From Tenodera sinensis (taxonomy: Eukaryota > Arthropoda > Insecta > Mantodea > Mantidae): a stretch of 64,000 bases of DNA. Under the pieces are notes generated by a model. The model did not search any database, had not been told where the DNA came from, and saw only the letters and a list, made by a program, of their open reading frames with translations. Each line of letters begins with the position of its first letter. Positions within the stretch are counted from its first letter, which is position 1. The DNA lies in NCBI GenBank assembly GCA_030765045.1, contig CM060964.1:280711502-280775501 (forward strand). Reading direction: 5' to 3'. Of this stretch, positions 23,628-36,381 are shown piece after piece. The position numbers and the translations under genes are program-made.

Positions 23628-25458
23628 TGAAATGTTGGTAGCATTAATATCCATCCCGTACACTTAAGCTTTGTAATAACTTATTTATACGTGTGCTATA
23701 TTTTCATGTGCTGCATTAAAACTGTCACCAGTTCTCAAAGCACCCGTGTGTTTTGTTTGTTCCAGAACTGAACCAGCCGGCCAGTACTCAAGCGCAGCGT
23801 TACCAGGATGGTGAGAAGAGGAAGTCCGTTGAATGGAGGTTTAGGACTCTCTGGAATGGTTTGATAGATGGCTGGTGTTGCATATTCTTTATTATCTGTG
23901 TTGTTACATTTTAGCTTCAAGTGTATAGTGATCAGGTAACATCCTGAAGCTTAACTGTGACAGCGCCATAAGAAAGTTTCATGTACGTAGATATTAAGGA
24001 TTGTTCTAGTGTATAAACTCATTGAGAAGATGCGTCAGATCGAGTGGCAGCTTTCGCGAGAACTTGGCTGTTCATTGACATGCAGAGTGAGATCCCAAGC
24101 GTTGAGCTCAAACTACACGGGCTGTGTACCAAGTGAAGTTTTTTCAGCGTCCGTTTTATTATTTTCTGAGATCGCCACTTCATGGAGAGTGTTTGTGGAT
24201 ATCTACCTGCACAAGTTTTCTTGCGAAAGGAAATATCGTGTATCCGGTGCAATGCAATGCTCATCACCGGTGATTTTAGAATTGTTTTTCAGTTTCCTGG
24301 GAAGATCTGTGAAGGAATCTTGAGTTTTTGAGACTTCAGAGCCAAAATTCAACCAACGTCTGTTGAACTTGTGCCATACGTCATTAAAATTCTGACTAAA
24401 TATCTTCATTAGATGCGACAGAAGTTTTTTAATGGCCCAAAATATAACTAAACCCAGAAAAATAGGAAAACAAGCCATGCACAAGAGAATGTGAGAACAT
24501 TCAACCAAGCCATTATGAACCCAGAAATTTTCAAATGGCACACATTTAGGTGTTTTCAAAGGCAGCTTTCTCTGGTAAGAAACTTTTGTTATTGCTTTTT
24601 ATGGTCGATTGCAGCTGTGCTGGTATTATTGTACTTGAAACAACAGATGTCTGCAACAATAACAGCTGTTCTTCAGTTCATTGTTTTTTTCTGGTCGTGT
24701 ACAGCCCTGTCTCTTAATCAGCATCAGGAAGAACAAATAATAGCAATAGCCATCACGAATTATCACTTAAGCCAAGATTTATGAATCACAATGAATGGAT
24801 TTGGTAATCGTTTTTTGGTCTGTGTTTGATCAATGTGTTGTTCTTTTATTCCAATCAACCGCTCTCTCCGTCAGCAGTTTGACGCAGTTTATTTAGGTTA
24901 GAGTAGAGTGTAGCTTTTATTTATGGTCGAACGCCAGAGATGGCGTTGAAGAAGTGTATCGGGTAAAGGATTCTGGACTTCTCTGAGCAGAAGATTGAGT
25001 TTGTTATTAATTTGTAATGCATGGACCATCTGTAGAAAACGCACAAGGAAATGTGTCAACACCTGTGTCTCCAAGAGCTCCTCATCTTGTTTCCGAAGTA
25101 CGAGTAATAGTTCTTCAGCAAATACGTTGACAAATCATGATTAGTGTAATTTCAAGACTTTGCTTCAGAAATATCAGTAATTTGTTCCAAGTTTTAATAA
25201 GTTGTTCCTACAGCGTAGTCTTTGCCATTTCTACCAGTGGGTACTTTTATGAGGAATGTTTAAGCGCCTACATATTTTTCATGTTTAGAAATCTTTTTAT
25301 TTTAATTTGGTTCGGATATTTAAAGCTTCTACATGCTATTTTTCAGAGGCAAATGAACAGTTTCAGCGTAAATAATGATAGTGGCTAATTAGGGATATTT
25401 CTTATCGTTCCTAGAGTCTGGCAGAATGAAGTAGGATATGTCTGTGTGCGTGTGTGTG
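23628..25458. other. No feature recognised
   Basis: About 1.8 kb. Two overlapping frames near 24009-24559 (104 and 118 codons, opposite strands) have mixed composition but no family signature I recognise, so I do not call them genes. Confidence 0.45.
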
Positions 25459-25510
25459 AGAGTGAGTGAGTGAGTGAGTGAGTGAGTGAGTGAGTGAGTG
25501 AGTGAGTGAG
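25459..25510. repeat. (GAGT)n microsatellite
   Basis: About 12 GAGT/GTGA units followed by GAGAGA. It is the same tetramer class as the CACT satellite at 46.1-47.05 kb, read on the other strand, but I see no micro-retroposon core beside it. Confidence 0.95.
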
Positions 25511-25573
25511 AGAGAGAAATATTTAAGGTTAAAAAGCGATGTTAATAAAACCCAGCGATTAAATCCAAAAATA

Positions 25574-25833
25574 AACTTATTGAGTACCTAAAGTAAGAAC
25601 AAATTAGAAACTAAAAACTTCACTTATCTTAGTATTATTTGCTGACCCTGGGTTTCAAGCAACGAATTTGTTTATATGGCTTTGAGAATGAGCTGGACAC
25701 AGCTGACACCCAGGGTCAGCAAATCATACTAAGATAAGTGGAAGTTTTTAGTTTCTAATTTGTTCTTACTTTAGAATCTTGTTGCTTCACTGTTAATAGC
25801 TTCAATTTTTCCTTATTTAACTTATTGAGTACC
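25574..25833. mobile_element. Foldback (MITE-like) element flanked by a 15-bp direct repeat
   Basis: The arms at about 25589-25653 and 25709-25773 are inverted copies of each other over some 65 bases, with one mismatch and one single-base indel. They read TAAAGTAAGAACAAATTAG outward and CTGACCCTGGG inward, with a loop of about 55 bases. The 15-mer AACTTATTGAGTACC occurs immediately left (25574-25588) and again at 25819-25833, about 45 bases beyond the right arm. This may be a target duplication with unpaired terminal sequence, or an older tandem duplication. Confidence 0.75.
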
Positions 25834-28800
25834 ATTGCTGATGAACAATTGTTTCTAAGTTAAAGATTTGAAGGTGACATACAAACCAGATGGAAAAAGA
25901 AAAGTGTCTAAATCCAAGTCCTACATTCAATTGCTAGTTGAAGCTGAGAGTTTTCTTTTTAATTACAATTATCCCTCATCATTTCTAGAGTCTGGAAATA
26001 CGAGTTAAAATTAAGAATTTTTTCCTTGGTTAAAGCTGCAATACCTCAGATGTTAAAGATAGCATATAAATGACATAAAATGATGAATTCAGAAGTACAG
26101 CACAGTGAACACTTTTATGTACAGTAAAATCGTGTCATACATAGAGCTTCTTATTTATCTGTTTAATTTAAGCTTTTTAATCAGTCATAATGGAATGAAA
26201 AAAATGTTTCAAGCTTGATGTCACTAAATTTATTTGACCTAGGCGGAAATTCTTCATGAATTTCTTTTAATGGCTAATCCGGTAAAGCTGATCTTCGCCG
26301 ATAATGCTGTTAGAGTGCTTACTTCAAATAATATATCCTTTAATATTATTCACTCCGAGCCCTTGTCTAACTAAACTGCAAATGTCTCGTAAACTACAAA
26401 TTCAGGCATCCTTAGACTCCATCTTGGTTTAATGTAAATCAGCCTACGTACAAGGCACTTGACTGGAGACATACGTGTGACAAGTTTCCTTGCGCCATGC
26501 GAGTCAAAGTGTGAGGAACAGAGAATGCCAAGTTGCTGCACGTGCTCTGTATGTGTGAGTGCCATCTTGTTTTCGTGCCTCAGGAGGCCGTGGAAACACA
26601 AAGGAACTCTAAGATTAATAACGATGGCTGTAGCAACTAAAACTCCCCCACTGTAGTACTTCCTCATTACCATTCCTGTACAAGGGAAGGAAGAGATGGA
26701 TGATCCAGAGGGTGGGCCATGAAAGAGACATGCAAGTGGCCTTGGCTGGGCCAATCTATCCGAGTGTCTTATTATTATCTGAGAGAACAAAAGGAATGAA
26801 AAGTTGATGATGACCACATTCCCTTTGTAACATATTTATAATATTTTTGTGTTGTACATAGATAAACGTATTTGTCTTGAAGGCACTGATATAGATGTAA
26901 TTTTTACTTAGACAATAATTTATTATTATTGTTGTCACTGTTATTAAATCATTTGAAACTGTTATAATATATAGGATCAAGACGCTTAACATGTCTATCC
27001 CCTCCACCCAGTTTGTAATAAGTATTTTATATGATAAAACTCATTCTATATTTTTCTGGGCAAATACAATGTTCATACTGATGTTCATACATGAAAGCTC
27101 GTTTAGAATGTTTTACGCTGAAATAGACACATCTTTTCAAAATATTACTATAAATGTTTGGACACAAGCGTTTCTTAAAGTTCTTATTCTTGTAACAATT
27201 TAGCATTTTGGTTTCGTCTGTATTATTTGCTACTTTCATGCAGTGTTCGCTTATTCTGGTGTATAGGTATGCGGTATTTGATGGATTGCAGTGTAAATGG
27301 GATGATTTACGTGTATTACAGGTTGAAGTTTAATTATTTAAATTCTTCGCTTTATAATGTTTGTACAAAAGTTACATCAACCTTGAAGGTATAACACATA
27401 TAATAATATTCTGCGAGGACAGCCATAAAACACCAAGTGTTGTATAATTATCTAAGGTGACACTCAAAAGATAGATGAAGGCAGTGAAGAAGAAAGGGTT
27501 TCAGAATAAAAGCAGTAACAGCCGTAAAGATTCGTACCAGTCTGTAGCCAGTGAGGCGAGGTGAGGAAGGGGCTAGGTTTTCTACTCGTGAAATGAACAA
27601 TAGGTTATATCTACAGATTGTTGCAGTGTGTGCATGTGTTGTAAACACATTAAAATCGTGTGAGGAGGGATGGTTCTGAACTTTAATTTTAATTAATATT
27701 GTATAAGTAAACATTTAATGTCAGTTAATGTCAGTTAACACATTTTGATTGCGTACAATTGTTTTCTTAAAATTGGTAACGATGGCCGTATTGTATGGAT
27801 GACTATACCGCGTATATTGCCTGTCGGTAGGCTAAATGTAGGAATTGTTCCGCGAACCCTCACTATTACTTCAGTGTATTCTGTCTTGTTTACGTGGCAT
27901 GGTAGATGTGTAGACCTCTTACTGTTCTCTGTGAACTTCATCAGGTTGGCCAGAATGATCAGGTCGAACAGTGGAATTAATTATGTAGTCTTTTTTGATG
28001 TCATTGAGTGCCATTATAACTACCCTCCTTGTACTGTCGTTTGATGCAATGCCATGTACCTCTTCTTAGAAGCTGAAAGTATTGTTAGTGGTTGTTCGGC
28101 TATTAAAGGTCTTATTTTATGATGGCGTGAGTTGTTACGCAGAACATCTGCACGTGGACATAATCCCAAGACGTGCCATTTATTCATTTTATTTAAATAA
28201 AATGTGTCTCAATTTCAAGACCAATACTGTACATCATGTTGCTCTTTCTCTTGATTATCGAAAACTTTAGAAGAGCATAATATACTGTTTATAAATTATA
28301 CAGAATACTTGGAGTAAAATTCCCTCCCCTCTCTAAAAGAAAGAAAGAAGGGAAAGAAAAGCAAAAAAGAAATAAAGATCTTCTGGTTAGCCAGACATTT
28401 AATATAACATCACAAGATTGCAACTTGCATGTACTCTTTACCTACCATTAGGGCCAATTAAACGAGTAAAAGGAGTAAGCTTTGGGAATCCTGAGGTTCA
28501 GCCTAGCCACGGCCAAATGATATGTTGTAAACCCGTTTTTTTCCCTCGAAACTTAAGGGTAAGGCCTTATTAAAATTTCGTCGCATCCTTTCTGAGAAAT
28601 GCAACCCCACATTCTTGTGGTTGTCTTTGTAATAATGCATTTGATCAGCTTGCAGCATAACATTAGCTGACTTGAGTTTTAATATTTATGATTTCATAAA
28701 GCTAACAGAGGAGCACGCTTCTGCTTTTCCTGATATTGTCTATCTTGCCTTACCAGCCCCAGAGTTACCAAATATGGAATTTATTTGCATTTTAACAGTG

Positions 28801-29157
28801 TCCTTCTTCTTTAAGAAATTACTCTGTGGGACTCCACATAATTTGATACGAAGATTACAGATTTCATCCTGTAAATGAAAATGCCATGGCAATGCATTTA
28901 TCTTTGCTTAAAGCTGCCAATGCTTGTAATCTACATAGGAAGAATTTTAAAATGAAATTTAACAAACTTACTCTCGGGTTTTAATATACAATACCAATTC
29001 TTCTCTTTCTTTCTCTTTCACTTGGACATTTTCTAGATGTTTGCCACTTTTAGATTATTACACTATTTAAAAGGGGGGAAAAAAAAGGTTCTGTATGCTG
29101 GGAACTCAAAATGAAAAGAAAGGCAATTTCTCATTAATAGGTGAAGTTTTTCCATAA
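25834..29157. other. No feature recognised
   Basis: About 3.3 kb of AT-rich sequence. The longest frame (148 codons on the minus strand, 26371-26817) shows no domain. A purine-rich AAAG tract lies near 28335-28378. Confidence 0.45.
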
Positions 29158-29235
29158 TACCTATCGTGGTCTAGTGGTCAGTGTTCTGGCTTCTGAACCC
29201 GAGGTCGATTCCCGGCTGGGGCGGGAATTTTTGTT
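29158..29235 (+). mobile_element. tRNA-like SINE head
   Basis: Reads TATCGTGGTCTAGTGGTCAG (A box) and GAGGTCGATTCCCGGC (B box). The anticodon-loop-like CTTCTGA would give a TCT anticodon. The acceptor stem does not pair, so I favour a SINE head or tRNA-derived pseudogene over a working tRNA. The body is probably AT-rich and ends before the TTTC repeat. Confidence 0.6.
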
Positions 29236-29366
29236 TAAGCAAATTTGTTTTTGTTTAACCTCCGTAGAGTCTGGAAATATACACAGAGGAGTGAATGTGA
29301 GTATGTTTAATAGTAAAAAGCATCAAAGCATCATAAAACATTAAGATAATCTGCAGCTCCACGGGT

Positions 29367-29405
<39 letters not shown>

Positions 29406-29406
29406 C

Positions 29407-29453
<47 letters not shown>

Positions 29454-29526
29454 CTCTTTCTCTCTCTCTCTCTCTCTTCCTCTCTCTTTCTCTCTTTCTT
29501 TCTCTCTATCTCTCTCTTTCTTTCTT
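29367..29526. repeat. (TTTC)n / (TC)n microsatellite
   Basis: About 160 bases of TTTC units with interspersed TC runs. An opposite-strand lysine/glutamate/arginine-rich frame here is only the translation of the repeat. Confidence 0.97.
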
Positions 29527-31012
29527 TACATGATGGTGTACTAAAGTTGCAATGAGAATTGCATGTTTCCATCCATTTTTGTAAAATACTATTAATTGTT
29601 AGAACTTGAAGTATTGGTTTTCGTAAACGTGATAATTCTTGTTAAATTTTGGAATAAAATGTGAGATCGTTCATTTTTTCAGGTTTTCCTATTCAGTTAC
29701 CAATCACCCTTTTCAAAACAACTTCTATGCAAGTCATTCGAAGTGTAGGAGAGGTCTGTACAATTATTACCACTTTCTGTTGCATTAATTTAAGTACTTG
29801 GATTTTCTGAGAAGTTTCTTTTCGTTTTCCCTAAGAGCAATACAGATTTTGAAGTTACAAGTTTCTGGGATTCCTCCTAAATGGAAGTTTGAAATAGAAT
29901 TTTCAATCCCAGGAGTCTCTTGGGCCGCATAATAAATTACGGAACGCCTCAGGATACACGAAGTCCATGAGTATTGCACGCAAGCGTGTGAAAAGCAGCA
30001 ACTATTTCTCGAGAATCTCAACTGCGTACAAATGACGTCATTCCCGGAGCTATAAATAGTTAAAAAATTGAAAAGCTACGCTTAGTCATCCACGGCGCTG
30101 GAATTGAACAAAAGGTGCAACAATGTGTTGTCCATAATCGCATCGGAAGGACCAAGATGTTTCTATTGGTTGTATCCTTCCGCGTTACCCATATAAATGA
30201 CAAATTCGTAAATGCACGCAGTGTGTTAAATTTTAGTTTCGTTCGTTTTGTGACGGAAATAATGCAATATCATGGTAAACTTTACTAGACATATTGGGAA
30301 ATAATCCTTAAAGACATAGTTTTAATGGTACTTCTATATCTATTCTCCGTTTTATTGGTTTCACAAATTCTTAAATATATCGACACATTTTCTTTAAATC
30401 TTGTAACGTAAAATCTTACGTCCATCAGTGTAGCTGTTCGCCTAAAGTCATCGTGTTTAGAAGGCTCTACTTATAACTGTCCCTATTGTTATAGCGTTTT
30501 CAACCAAATTTAAAATATACATTTAAAATTATTGTTACGCATACAATTTCAACTTCGAACCCCGAGTCACCCTTTAGAGTTTCCATGCATGCGAACGTAA
30601 AAAGGATTCCTAATTGCTGCTCCACAATAAGGAAAGCAAACATACCTAACTTTACGTACTTACATCTTGCACACTAAATAAGTTATTTTCGTACGCTTAG
30701 TAGTATTTTGCTTTGTCTGTTGAATATTGAAATACATATTTTATTAAGTTACTATATTTTCATTTTTATATTTTTATATAATTCCAAAAGTAATACTTGT
30801 AATAAGTTTTGAAAGAACATTTTAAGACACGATGCAGATACAAAAACAAAGGAAGAAGAAAAGGAAAAAGAAATAAGGAAGGACGGAAATAAACATATTA
30901 ACAGACGTTATGGTAATACACAGCTGTGGATTCGGCTAGTATCGTTGCAAAATTGGTTTGTGTACAAGGAAGCGTTGTATAGTGCAGATGACTTACTGTA
31001 GGTATTTCGTAT
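29527..31012. other. No feature recognised
   Basis: AT-rich, chance frames only. Confidence 0.5.
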
Positions 31013-31165
31013 CCAACAGAGCGAGGTGGCGCCGTGGTAACATGTTCGATCCCTGTTGACCGCGCACTTGACTTCGGTTTCCCGTGGTTTCCCCATGTCA
31101 CCTAATCGAATGTTGGGGTGCATTATTTCATACCCCGACTTCTTTTCCCTCATTTCCCTTCATTC
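31013..31165 (+). mobile_element. tRNA-headed SINE (SINE-G), compact
   Basis: GAGCGAGGTGGCGCCGTGG is a typical insect SINE A-box head. The B-box-like TGTTCGATCCC follows after only a few bases, so the middle of the tRNA part is deleted. The body has TCGGTTTCCCGTGGTTTCCC, recalling the GGTTTTCCGTGATTTCCC block of common insect tRNA-SINEs (recalled, not checked). The 3' end is approximate. Confidence 0.65.
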
Positions 31166-31480
31166 CATTCGCAATAGCATTTTTCAGGTGTGCTTTCAGA
31201 CTCGTGCTGTATGGCAGTGCCGGATAGATGGCGCGGATGCTTGCGCATTGTAACTGGTGCTCTCGGCGCTAGATGGCGTTGTGTCGCTGTCCTTTCGTGA
31301 GGGGGGCGCTTGCACGACACCGGACTGGGAGTCATGGTAGCTGCTTGGCGGGGCCTGGCACCGGCGTAAAGAGATCTCAGCACTTGTTAGGGACTTCCGC
31401 GCGTCCCTGTGGCCCGTCTGTCTGCGACCTTGTGGCATCCTGCGCTTCCCTTATTTTATCCCTTCCTCCTGAGAGGTATT
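31166..31480. other. GC-rich island, unexplained
   Basis: From about 31185 the base composition jumps (GGCGCGGATGC, GGCGCTAGATGGCG, GAGGGGGGCGC, CGCGCGTCCC) and returns to AT-rich by 31500. Overlapping frames of 65-80 codons on both strands simply reflect few stops. It could be the 5' region of an unrecognised transposon or a CpG-rich exon; I cannot choose. Confidence 0.4.
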
Positions 31481-33330
31481 AGTGCACAAAGGATCTATTT
31501 AGGTAGAAGTGTGCGAGGGGTCCTCCTCCGTTGTGTATATCCCAGTCCCTATCCCCATTTCCCATCCAAATGATTTCAGAAAATTTCTGTTGCTGATTAT
31601 TCATGAGGAGAAACAATCTTGCACTTGCTAAACCACAAAGTTAATTTATAGTATATTTCCAAACTCTTGTTGAAATCGCCTTATCTTTACAACTGGTTAC
31701 AAGGTTCATTTTTTGTTTTAAATTCCTACTTACACTTGTTTTCCATTTTCGCGCAAAACTTATCTTGGTTAGCCGCGTTTTTGTTCTCAGAAGAAGTTGA
31801 CTCATTTGTGTTAGCAAGCGTCCCTTCCAGTTTTCAGAACGATGGCGTGAGATGAATCCATTAAGTACACACCCACCTACCTTCACTTTGCGAGTCATCA
31901 AAAACAATTATCTCTTCATAAATATAATAAAAGTATAAGAGTAACAAAAATTGCCGGCGAAGTATGGGCTCCGACATAACCACAATTACATGGTTATTGT
32001 TTCACATAAATATCACGCAACATAGCTGTAACTTGTTCCTGGGAGGACAAAAACTGTACTTTTGCAGAAGACTTGACACGCAGGTTTGAGAAAAATACAT
32101 CAATTTGGTATGTATTCGTGAGATTTATGAGAGGTGCCGGGAGGAAAACTTATCTCTACAAAGTTTTGAGAAAAGCGATCTTCGCTTGTTTTTCTGGGTC
32201 TTAGTAGGTAAATAGATGAGAGAGGAGGAAACTACGAAGTGTCTTTAGCTTAAGCTCTTAGCTGAAATGCTACAAGTTTGCAGTTCTTTCCTAGTTCTGC
32301 TTCAGAAATTTTAAGCACAATGTTTTTAATTAGAAGTTTATTTCTCAAGAGGAACGCTGTCTGCTTATTCCTATCGCTGCCTTCCAAAAGCATTAATTTT
32401 AACAGATAGTTCACATGCAACTTGTATCCGACTAAAACGTTCTCCTCATTAAGACAAATATTACCATTTGGCTGATCCTTCATAAAGGTGAACTTGAACC
32501 AAATCCTCAGGTGAGATATTTTTAGATAACTCTCTGACGTTGGTATATGGATTAGTATTCCTTTTATAAGCACTTCTTTTCACTTTTAAAATGAACTCCA
32601 ATTAACAGCTTTGCATTCATCGTTTTCTTAGACGAGGTTTTAAAACCACTCCTTGAGGAGATTTGTAGATTTGCACTGTGGGAACCACTCGAGCATTGAA
32701 ATAGCGCTACACGGTATAAATACCTCGTTTAACGAAGCACTTCAAACATTTTTGATGCAGAGATTTCAGGTTTGGCACTATACTCGTACATTCCGACAAA
32801 CTGCTTGAGACTTGCACAAGAAATTGTGTATATACTATGAGTCATTAAAGAAGTCGGAAACATAAGCAAAAGTATTCCTCTAAGCTTATAGTAATTCTTC
32901 TATCTTATTTTGGTAACAACGAAAGCAATCGGTGCTTTATTCCGGTGTTTATTTACACTAACATGCTTTTATTTGCTTTTGGTGAATAAAATAGCCAATA
33001 AATGCAATGGTATCCTTCAGCAAAATTCAAATATAATTAATATCTAATCGTCTTGTGAGATGCAAAAAGGTCTCTTTAAAATAAATTTCATACCATTTCG
33101 CTTTTACTGCGTCATATTCGACCAATAAAGCAGAAGAATTTCAACCGTTCAAGGCGAAATAGTTATATTATTTTGACTGTCTTTAATAATGTTAAAATAG
33201 GTGAATATTATTTCCTATTTAGCAATAACCAGAGCAAAGGTATCACAGTTTTTCCAAAAGTATTCTTCATTTTTATAAACTTTGACAGAAAACAAGAAAG
33301 CTGTGTATGTAGTTGTAATAACTAGGTGTA
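31481..33330. other. No feature recognised
   Basis: About 1.8 kb; frames of up to 107 codons show no signature. Confidence 0.45.
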
Positions 33331-33341
33331 GCTCTGCTTGG

Positions 33342-33416
<75 letters not shown>

Positions 33417-33661
33417 TTAACGTCCTCCAACGTAATGTCATATAGGACGGTGAATGAATGAAAGGGATGAAATGATGTTCAAATGGGCCCGAGGTCCATG
33501 GAGCTTTAAGTTACCCGACATTCGTCTTCTGAGGTTAAGGGAAAACCTCGATAAAAACCTTATCTGGTTAACTCACCCTAAGCGAGATTAGAACTCGCGA
33601 CCTCTTCAACGTGAGGAGGATACGGTACCACCACGCTACAGAGGCGGGCGCTCTGCTTGGA
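33331..33661 (-). mobile_element. SINE-A copy 1 with 12-bp target-site duplication
   Basis: The element is 33343-33649 on the minus strand. A perfect duplication GCTCTGCTTGGA lies at 33331-33342 and 33650-33661. Read on its own strand it has a tRNA-like head with TAGCGTGGTGGTACCG and a B box GAGTTCTAATCTCG. The body has AGGTTTTTATCGAGGTTTTC and AGCTCCATGGACCTCGG, and the tail is a 72-base A run (T run at 33344-33415). The same family occurs at 57747-58007 and, shortened, at 43384-43520. Confidence 0.92.
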
Positions 33662-36185
33662 GGTGATATTTCAATTGGTATTCTTATTGTGTTGTATTTA
33701 TTTTTCTCTCGTAATTTTGTATTGTTGTTTCCAACGTTCCCCATATGGTCTTACGACCTTCATGGGAATCTCGATCCAACAAGAGGTGACTGAAATCTTT
33801 ATACTCTTTGTTTTACCCGTGAAACGGTCTCTGTAACACACCTTGAGTTTTGAATTTGTCTGTACTATTCTTAACAACAAAATAAAAAATGACCTTGAAT
33901 AGTTTCAATACACGCTAAATAAGTAAGGACATGAGCTGTGTTAATTATTTTGGTATTATTTCCCATCTAAAGTCTCGGAAATATAATATTTCGCTTGTAA
34001 TTAGTGATGAACGGTTCTGTCCATCCAAAAAGTCGATAAGAAAAGTTTAAGAGATTGTAGATGTCTTTACATTAAATTACTATTTTGAGATAACAATGTA
34101 CTGGATTAATATTTAATCAGCTACACTTATATTTTAAACGAGCTTTTAGTTTTAAAATTATACTGCCTGTATACTTCCAGGATTTCAAACCTATTACTGA
34201 AACAATGTATTTCTCTCATTAATGTAAATGTTTGATTTAACTACTGTTGAAAATAGTATTAAAGATTATTGAAGTGTTAACAGCATCGTCTAAGGATTAC
34301 AAGCGGCTGCGGTTGCAACAATTCCTTGCATAATGCTTTTAAAGAATATGCAAAATAGTGCTTTGTAAAACGAATATATACCTATTTCTGGCTTTGCAAA
34401 CTGCCTGTATAGGGACTTATTTTGGAAATTGCTTCTTGGCTATAAAGGCCCCAAATAGCTGCTGTAATCTTTTTGACCATTACTTTATCGTCATTTTCAA
34501 TACAGTCTGACAAGGAATGTAAAGAACATTATTGAGTTCACATGCAAATTGTGAATATTTAGTTAAAATTCCAAACTTTCATCTTGGTTGCTGCTCGGCC
34601 ATTAAACATTGGAGTTTTCTTCAGAGCACACTTTTTAGACACTGTCAATGCTGAAATTATGGAACAGTGGGCTATAAAGGCTGAACGTAAAATAAAAATA
34701 AGCTGAGAGCGAAGCATATGGATAGAATTGGGTAAAAGAAACGTTTTCTCCTAAACCTGAGTAAGATATTGGCTAATTACTTATCAGTTGTGACGATTTC
34801 CACCACACACAAATTAGACACTTTCCAGACAGTACGAAATAATAATGGTTATTTGTATATGGTAGTCGTGATTAACATAATTTCAAACTAGTTTTAAACT
34901 CGTAGTAAGTAAAGCATGTTTCGTAAGCATGCGCTATAGTATGTTTCCCTGGATTTTAGTATCCATATAAATACTTCATATTGAGTTACTTACCATGAAA
35001 TTGTTGGTGCTTTTGTTGATCATTTCCATAAAGCAGCTGCAACATTTTATATACGTATGTGTTTGGAAAACTAAAGGGTCTGTGAAAAAGAGAACGCTTT
35101 GTTACCTATGGCAGAAGGATTAAAGGTGTATATTTCAAAATTTCTTGACATTTAAGAGCTTTTTTATACAGCATTAAGGTCTTTGAATGGAATTGACATT
35201 ATCTGGTGTTATTTGTTGAACTGTTACTTAAAGTTAATTACACCCAAGGATTTCAAAGCAGTTGCTTCATGTTCTAAAAATAAACTATAGTAGGACATAA
35301 ATAGAGATATAGCTGCTGTACAAAGTTTCCTGTGTTAATTAATTCAAAATTCAGATTTTTGGACACGTTTGCTTATTTGCAGTACCTATACTTCAATGTT
35401 TAACGATACCAGTAACTTATAAATTAGCAGCTGCTAAGGGAAAAGTAGCCGCTGCATTGAAGATGACTACTTTAATTTGGCCCATTACAACGTAAAATTG
35501 TTCTTTAAATGTTGAGACTATGTGGTTAGGCATTGCCAGAATGTGCTTGTTAATTATCGTTGATTTATTACTCGGTTACTAGCAAGTGACTGGGTTATCT
35601 CATGCAAGTAATGGCAATATTTGCATCGAGTATAATAAGGATTCATTATTTCATCAATCCTTTACTACCCTGTAATTACTAATTATTGTGTCATCATTAA
35701 ATGTTTGCACTGCTACGCATGCGCATTATTCAGTCATAGACTAGTAACTGGGTGCTAATGCAGTACTTTAAGACGAGGTCTGTGATCATTATCGCCCTAC
35801 TGTTTATTTGTTCTGAATTATTGTATTTATAGTTTTTAAGCATTTGCTTCATCCGAAGCAGCTAGCTTTTGTTTAATAATACATTTTAAAGCTTAATCTA
35901 AATGTGTCATTCATCAAGTTATAAGGGTGTTTAATATTTAAGTCATTTTTTACTTCCTGCTTAGAATTTTTATGCGATAGAAAGACATCTAGAACTAACA
36001 AATGTTATAAATATATTGTGTGCATGTGATTAAATATTCTTTTTTGCTCATGTATAGAATTATATATTTGTTATTTTTTTTAACACTTTGAATGCTGTTT
36101 CTGTCAAGTATAGACAGAAAGCTATCAGTTGTAATAACTGTAATAAAAATATTATACAGTGATATGAGTGTTGTTTACTATATTT
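33662..36185. other. No feature recognised
   Basis: About 2.5 kb, AT-rich, with very few frames over 60 codons. I see no repeat member. Confidence 0.5.
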
Positions 36186-36261
36186 TCACTCCTTTACCCT
36201 AATGACCTAGCTGTTGTCGGGCCCTTAAATCCTACCTTATCCTACCCTACTCACTCCTTTA
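36186..36261 (+). mobile_element. Micro-retroposon copy 2 (54 bp) with 11-bp target-site duplication
   Basis: The insert is 36197-36250, flanked by a perfect TCACTCCTTTA at 36186-36196 and 36251-36261. The core CCCTAATGACCTAGCTGTTG and GTCGGGCCCTTAAAT match copies 1 and 3. Its tail is CCTAC-type (CCTACC..ATCCTACCCTAC), not CACTC, so the tail sequence varies between copies. Confidence 0.8.
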
Positions 36262-36381
36262 TGTATAGTAAGGGTCTTTTTAACATTGTACTGTGCATAT
36301 GTCATTACCAGGGGCGCAGATATTTTGTTTCAAGCTTACTTGCCTCAAGTTACAGTCAAATTTATAATTAGACGACATCAC

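Noticed and set aside
24009..24559. Overlapping 104- and 118-codon frames
   Set aside because: Opposite strands, no family signature; probably chance.
25819..25833. Firm 15-bp target-site duplication for the foldback
   Set aside because: The right copy is about 45 bases away from the arm, so I keep it as a possibility only.
26371..26817. 148-codon minus-strand frame
   Set aside because: No recognisable domain, no splice or promoter evidence, and composition like the flanks.
29158..29235. Functional tRNA gene
   Set aside because: A and B boxes are good but the acceptor stem does not pair, and AT-rich body follows; more like a SINE head.
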